The notes below the pieces were generated by a model, which worked only from the letters and a program-made list of their open reading frames with translations, ran no database searches and was not told the origin of the DNA. Position numbers and translations under genes: made by a program. From NCBI GenBank assembly GCA_003427395.1, contig BFEA01000086.1, positions 2,795,812-2,816,722 of the forward strand: DNA of 20,911 bases. Reading direction: 5' to 3'. This DNA comes from Chara braunii. Lineage: Eukaryota > Streptophyta > Charophyceae > Charales > Characeae. Shown here one piece after another: positions 17,522 to 20,911 of the stretch. Within the stretch, counting starts at the first letter, position 1, and every line of letters begins with the position of its first letter.

Positions 17522-17700
17522 CTTTTCCCTTTTTTTTCTTAGTTTCTGCTAGACTGTAGACCCTGTTAAGACACACAAAACGACCATTGATCCACCCCTT
17601 TTTTCACTATCTTGACATATCCTTTACTCTTGTCACTTGTCCTTACCCTATGTGACTTTATAGCCCTTTTCTCTCAACCGAGTATTTCTTCTAGGAGCAC

Positions 17701-18453
17701 TCAGTCCCCGTGCCAAAAACTTATAACCATACCAAATAAAGAAGGGATTTCATCTATAAATTTTTCAATACATGCCTCCCGGCAAAGATTGCGCCAGTAG
17801 GTCGAGAGGTTTTCAAAATGGTAGATGCGTAGGTACGTGTTTACTACGCATAGTACGTTATAGAAGTCTCTTTCTTTTAATCTGGGTCCCATTTCTAAGT
17901 ATAGACGATAAACAACTTCCGACGCCTCAAACATGAAGCCCATCTCTAGAACCGATTGTGCTGTGAGTACCGCTTGCTCCACATTTTCATTTCTCCAAAA
18001 TGTTTCTTCAATTACGAAATTCGGAAAGGTGATCTTTATGTACCTTGTCGGATATGTGAATTCGACTGCCCACTTAGCATCGATTGATTTTATAACTTTT
18101 CCTTCTTCTCCCCAATACATCTTCCTTGAAAATGCGTCAAGGGTCATTCCGGCTATCAACACGTACTTAGAGACGGGGCGACTTTCCCCTATCGCAAGAT
18201 CGATCGCGTGCGCCCTCCAGAGAAGGGCCGGTAGATAAAGTGTCACCTTTACTGTTGTCTGTCTTTCTCTTGTGGTCCACCCAGTTTCTATCCAAAGAAA
18301 GACTTCATGTCCTATCGGTATCCCACACCATGAGTCAATTTCTTCATCTAGATCTATCGTTCTCTTTGGCAGTGTCATTTCAACCCCTCCTTCCTTTGGC
18401 TTGGGCGGGTTGATCAGAAAGCTCCGATCAGCGAACCACATAAAAGGAGTCAT
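17701..18453 (-). CDS. ORF2b: unknown protein upstream of gag, intact
   Basis: 250 residues, no recognised domain and no signal peptide or clear membrane segment. Visible features are an N-terminal MTPFMWFADRSFLINPPKPK, the motif GHEVFLWIETGW near residues 48-59, a central segment with KWAVEFTYPTRYIKITFPNF and VIEETFW, and a C-terminal helical part VVYRLYLEMGPRLKERDFYN with Tyr/Trp-rich tail. It is clearly paralogous to ORF2a to its right: FLWIETGW/FIWIESGW, FVIEETFW/FIVDAAFG and YRLYLEMGPRLKERD/YYIYLEIGHLIEERE occur in the same order and spacing. It lies between the primer-binding site and gag, on the same strand, so it is probably carried and expressed by the retrotransposon. Unlike pol it has no stop or frameshift. 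Function is unknown. Confidence 0.75.
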   Translation of the reverse strand: MTPFMWFADRSFLINPPKPKEGGVEMTLPKRTIDLDEEIDSWCGIPIGHEVFLWIETGWTTRERQTTVKVTLYLPALLWRAHAIDLAIGESRPVSKYVLIAGMTLDAFSRKMYWGEEGKVIKSIDAKWAVEFTYPTRYIKITFPNFVIEETFWRNENVEQAVLTAQSVLEMGFMFEASEVVYRLYLEMGPRLKERDFYNVLCVVNTYLRIYHFENLSTYWRNLCREACIEKFIDEIPSLFGMVISFWHGD

Positions 18454-18534
18454 CCTGGTATTCCTGTTACAACAGCCAAAGAAAGAACCTTTCCTTTCTT
18501 AGTAACCACTCAATTTCTCATTCTCAATAATTTT

Positions 18535-19242
18535 CTATCTCAGTCTTTTCCGAGCACCCCTTCCTATTTGATCGAGGATCCTCTGCTTCAGTTCCTCCCA
18601 GTGGACATGCCTATCTGCCCAATCGTATTGATGTGCATACGAATCGACCCGTGATAGTATGTTTTGTTGTTCCCTTTCTTCAATCAAATGCCCTATCTCT
18701 AGGTATATGTAGTATACCAGCAGAGGGGTAGATGTGTGATATTCTCTCTCAGATATCGCCATTGCGACTTCCGCAGCCATTTCTACTCAGGTCCTTCCTC
18801 CGAAGGCTGCATCTACAATGAACATGGGAAGGGTTCCTCTTAGATATGCAGCTGGCGGAAGAAATTCGCTTGCTTTTCTTACCCTCACAGTTCCTATAAC
18901 CCTTTCAAATTCATTCAGACTAGCATCTCTTCTTCTAGATTCGAGCGTGGATTCTGCTATCCATAATAGTCTAGAGAGAGATCGATCAATACCTAACACT
19001 AAATTTATTATGATTGCTTGCAATTTCTCTGATGCGATATACAGGGTAACCATTTCTACCGCACAATTCTTACCTCTAACCCATCCAGACTCAATCCAGA
19101 TGAAAGTTTGTTCCCCCACAGAAATCCTCCAACAATATCATATATCTTCATTCTCTTTGTGACGACTGGGTAGATTAATCATAAGACCACGCCTCATTTC
19201 CACGGGCTCTCTGACCGTGATTTGATATAGGGCAGAAGTCAT
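18535..19242 (-). pseudogene. ORF2a: paralogue of ORF2b, two in-frame TGA stops
   Basis: A single frame of 236 codons from ATG at 19242 to the stop at 18535, with TGA at 19138-19140 (codon 35) and 18787-18789 (codon 152) and no frameshift. It starts MTSALYQITVREPVEMRRGL and carries EQTFIWIESGW, LPMFIVDAAFGG and VYYIYLEIGHLIEEREQQNI, each matching ORF2b in order. Length is nearly that of ORF2b (235 against 250). At the two stops ORF2b has Asp and Asn by my alignment. The gene is either newly dead or would need readthrough. It gives the only internal comparison for the unknown ORF2 family. Confidence 0.72.
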
Positions 19243-19384
19243 CTTCTTTTCGTCGATACACTCCACCTACCACATAACACAAACTAGCCCACACCCCTCT
19301 TTATTTAGCCAACAGACTTCCAACCCTAGGATCTGACTAGTTTTCCCTTTTTATTTTGCCACCTTCTCCAACCCTTTTGGGCCC

Positions 19385-19882
19385 TTATATAATTTTTTTA
19401 TACAATAAGTAAGATATCAACCCACAGATCTCCAACTGACACAATATAAACATTAGGAGTGATAGGCACATCCTCCTATCAGGCGACGCAGACTGCGAAA
19501 CCACAGGAGGATCAGGTACACGTGGTATCTCACGGGGCCCTTGTTGGCGAGGCAGGGGAAGGATGGTCAGCTGCCTCTCTTGAGACAGAGGGTAAGGGCT
19601 ATGATGCGGGCGACTAGGCAACTCGAAGTGTGGTGGAGATTCTCCGTAACGCCTCGCGTACCTATATAAATAATAAGTAATTTCATCGGGGTCTGGGGTA
19701 TGCATGCGCCTCTCCTCCCTACACCTTCTTGCCCTCAGCCCTTCGTCCTTCTCTTCTAGTCCTTCATCATCTTCTTTCCACTCCTCCCTTTCTCTAGTCA
19801 AGTTTACAGGCTTTTCAGGCGCCTTCCCCTGTCTGCCCCCTCTTCCTCTACCAGTTCCGGTCTCACGGCCCTTAGGTGCCAT
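19385..19882 (-). CDS. ORF1: small charged protein upstream of ORF2a
   Basis: 165 residues from ATG at 19882, the first long frame after the primer-binding site (leader of about 195 bases). The N-terminus is basic and Gly/Arg-rich (RETGTGRGRGGRQGKAPEKP), then acidic (EEWKEDDEGLEEKDEGLRAR), then DPDEITYYLYRYARRYGESP. A Pro/Arg-rich middle follows and then a hydrophobic end (MCLSLLMFILCQLEICGLIS YLLYKK), which could be a membrane segment or read-through of noncoding sequence. No family is recognised. It may be the N-terminal part of a longer protein joined to ORF2a by splicing, since no clear start-proximal signals separate them. The 142 bases between ORF1 and ORF2a show nothing else. Confidence 0.5.
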   Translation of the reverse strand: MAPKGRETGTGRGRGGRQGKAPEKPVNLTREREEWKEDDEGLEEKDEGLRARRCREERRMHTPDPDEITYYLYRYARRYGESPPHFELPSRPHHSPYPLSQERQLTILPLPRQQGPREIPRVPDPPVVSQSASPDRRMCLSLLMFILCQLEICGLISYLLYKKII

Positions 19883-20077
19883 ATTTGTTAACTCTTAACA
19901 ATTGTATTTTTAGTCCCTATCTTACAAACTGATTTGGAAAAACTATTCGACACCAACTATCCAAGTTATCGTATTCTTCTTAGAGTCTTAGTTAATTACC
20001 GACTTTTTAATAATTGTCGTTCTGCCTGGATCTTGCTTTACCCGAGTTCGCTCACTAAGGACCTCGGCTAAAAACGA

Positions 20078-20097
20078 GATCCCCGACAACGGCGCCA
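20078..20097 (-). promoter_or_regulatory. Primer-binding site complementary to a tRNA-Asp-like 3' end
   Basis: TGGCGCCGTTGTCGGGGATC on the minus strand lies two bases inside the LTR end. It begins with TGG, the complement of tRNA CCA, and would pair with a tRNA ending GATCCCCGACAACGGCGCCA. From memory this differs by one base from the 3' end of plant-type tRNA-Asp. A primed tRNA starts minus-strand DNA synthesis here. It fixes the orientation of the element and the inner border of the LTR. Confidence 0.88.
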
Positions 20098-20220
20098 CCT
20101 GTCGCGCGCGGCGGTCCCACACCCAGACGCAAAGTAAGTTTTTGTGTCGGACATCACGGTCGTGTTACGCAGGAGTTTCTTTGTCACTTTACGCAATACC
20201 AACTCCGACCGTGCGCGCGT

Positions 20221-20273
20221 GTTATACCTCTCGCGACTCCCTATGACATGTTAGGGATCCCGCGAGGTATAAC
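20221..20273. repeat. Long imperfect hairpin inside the LTR
   Basis: GTTATACCTC-T-CGCG at the left pairs with CGCGAGGTATAAC at the right with one bulged base, and inside it TCCCTA pairs with TAGGGA. In a transcript starting in the LTR it would form a strong stem of about 19 bp. Confidence 0.75.
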
Positions 20274-20665
20274 ATTACCTCCACCTGCGGGAGCTGTCAC
20301 CATCCCCTAGGTGGGCGTATCCCTGCTGAGCTACTAACCCACATACGAAGGCTTTTACATGCAATCGCAGAGGTAGGTCAGCCGAGGGCGTTTTCTCAAT
20401 CGCCGTAGCATAGGTATACGCGCGGTAGAACGCCTTAAGACTGACCCGTATGTCGTGCCCCGAGGTGCTCGGACCGACTATCTAATCAGGTCGACTTTCT
20501 CGGACAGTCTTCCACGCTTAGCTAACTATGATAATGACTCTACGTTTCCCTTGCTCATTCACGTGAGAATGTCAGGGTCGATCCCCTTTGTAGTCTCCTA
20601 TTCTCCAAAACAGAAGCCTACACAAATGACTTTCCGAGCCCGACCAACTACGATTTCATTAACAA

Positions 20666-20707
<42 letters not shown>
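20666..20707. repeat. (TA)n microsatellite inside the LTR
   Basis: About 21 TA units. It is probably a later expansion, since a tract this long in an LTR is unlikely to be a conserved signal. Confidence 0.95.
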
Positions 20708-20709
<2 letters not shown>

Positions 20710-20780
20710 TCACAAACAGAATTATCCGGTAAACCGTAGGCAGAGAGAGAGAAGAGGACAACAAACGAGGGGCTGTGACA

Positions 20781-20911
20781 AAGTGTTTCGTCGGAGTTTC
20801 ACCGACTCATCAGGAGGCTGAACCCTAATCCCCTCACTGATTACACTCTAAATGATAATCTACCTTAACCAAAATCAAAGTAGACTATATATATATATAT
20901 ATATATATATA
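20781..20911. other. Flank beyond the LTR with palindromic motif and (TA)n
   Basis: GTTTCGTCGGAGTTTCACCG then ACTCATCAGG contains the palindrome CGGAGTTTCACCG (arms CGG..CCG) next to the proposed LTR end. The window ends in a (TA)n tract (20887-20911). No gene is visible. Confidence 0.4.

Larger units (their letters stand above)
20100..20780 (-). mobile_element. 5' LTR of the Ty3/gypsy element
   Basis: The inner border is fixed by the PBS: on the plus strand the LTR starts TGTCGCGCGCGG at 20100. The outer border is proposed at 20780, where the minus strand begins TGTCACAGCCCC, giving TG..CA ends with a short inverted repeat (TGTC-A/G-C). An alternative outer border is 20808 (TGAGTCGG). The LTR holds a (TA)n tract (20666-20707) and a long hairpin (20221-20273). 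The partner LTR to the left was not found in the window, so the length of about 680 bp is unverified. The element promoter is expected here but no TATA box was assigned. Confidence 0.6.

Noticed and set aside
11072-19242. TGA read as Trp or another amino acid (variant nuclear code)
   Set aside because: TGG is the common Trp codon in every domain, TAA and TAG interrupt the same genes, and in ORF2a the TGA positions align with Asp and Asn. Decay explains all of them.
20100-20911. Left partner of the right LTR
   Set aside because: I looked for TGTCGCGCGCGG and inner LTR words in 6000-11100 and found none; GCGCGC words at 4915, 6186 and 7135 are unrelated in context.

Overview
The window is eukaryotic DNA. 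It is full of long simple-sequence tracts: (AAT)n running into about 70 A, (CT)n, (CA)n, (AGT)n and (TA)n. It has GTAAGT/AG splice-like sites, and its only clearly recognisable genes belong to LTR retrotransposons. No bacterial gene organisation, rRNA or CRISPR array is visible. The host cannot be named from the sequence. The pol domains resemble Ty3/gypsy (mdg4-type) elements best known to me from fungi, whereas the primer-binding site is closest to the 3' end of a plant-type tRNA-Asp.

Right half (about 11072-20780, minus strand): one decayed Ty3/gypsy element read right to left. The order is 5' LTR (20100-20780), tRNA-complementary PBS (20078-20097), ORF1 (19385-19882), two tandem paralogous ORFs of unknown function (ORF2a 18535-19242, broken by two in-frame TGA; ORF2b 17701-18453, intact), gag (about 15107-17521, CCHC knuckle at 16078-16119), aspartic protease (14699-15104, DTGA), reverse transcriptase (13347-14373, YIDD), RNase H (about 12800-13346) and integrase (11072-12523, zinc-binding region, D-D-35-E core). 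The RT-RNase H-integrase order is that of Ty3/gypsy. Several one-base frameshifts and more than a dozen stops show that the copy is dead. Most of the stops can be reached by single C-to-T or G-to-A transitions.

Middle (about 8624-10654, minus strand): downstream of integrase lies a second, unrelated gag-like reading frame. It has two capsid-like modules, a very charged coiled-coil region and its own CCHC knuckle, followed by a polypurine tract (8650-8659) and a possible LTR start. It is either a second element abutting the first or an extra 3' gene of the same element. No left-hand partner of the right LTR was found.

Left part (1-8600): no intact gene. About 1250-3490 carries three diverged copies of a unit of about 400-450 bp with (AAT)n inside and exon-like ends. 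About 3480-5890 carries a degenerate tandem array with a conserved box, a 90-bp inverted-repeat hairpin and a duplicated 37-nt exon flanked by AG and GTAAGT. At 6585-6668 (minus) there is a tRNA-like sequence with A box, B box and a T5 terminator. The stretch 6690-8250 has several hairpins but no recognised gene.

The most unusual content is the pair of paralogous pre-gag ORFs, the second gag downstream of integrase, and the repeated micro-exon array.
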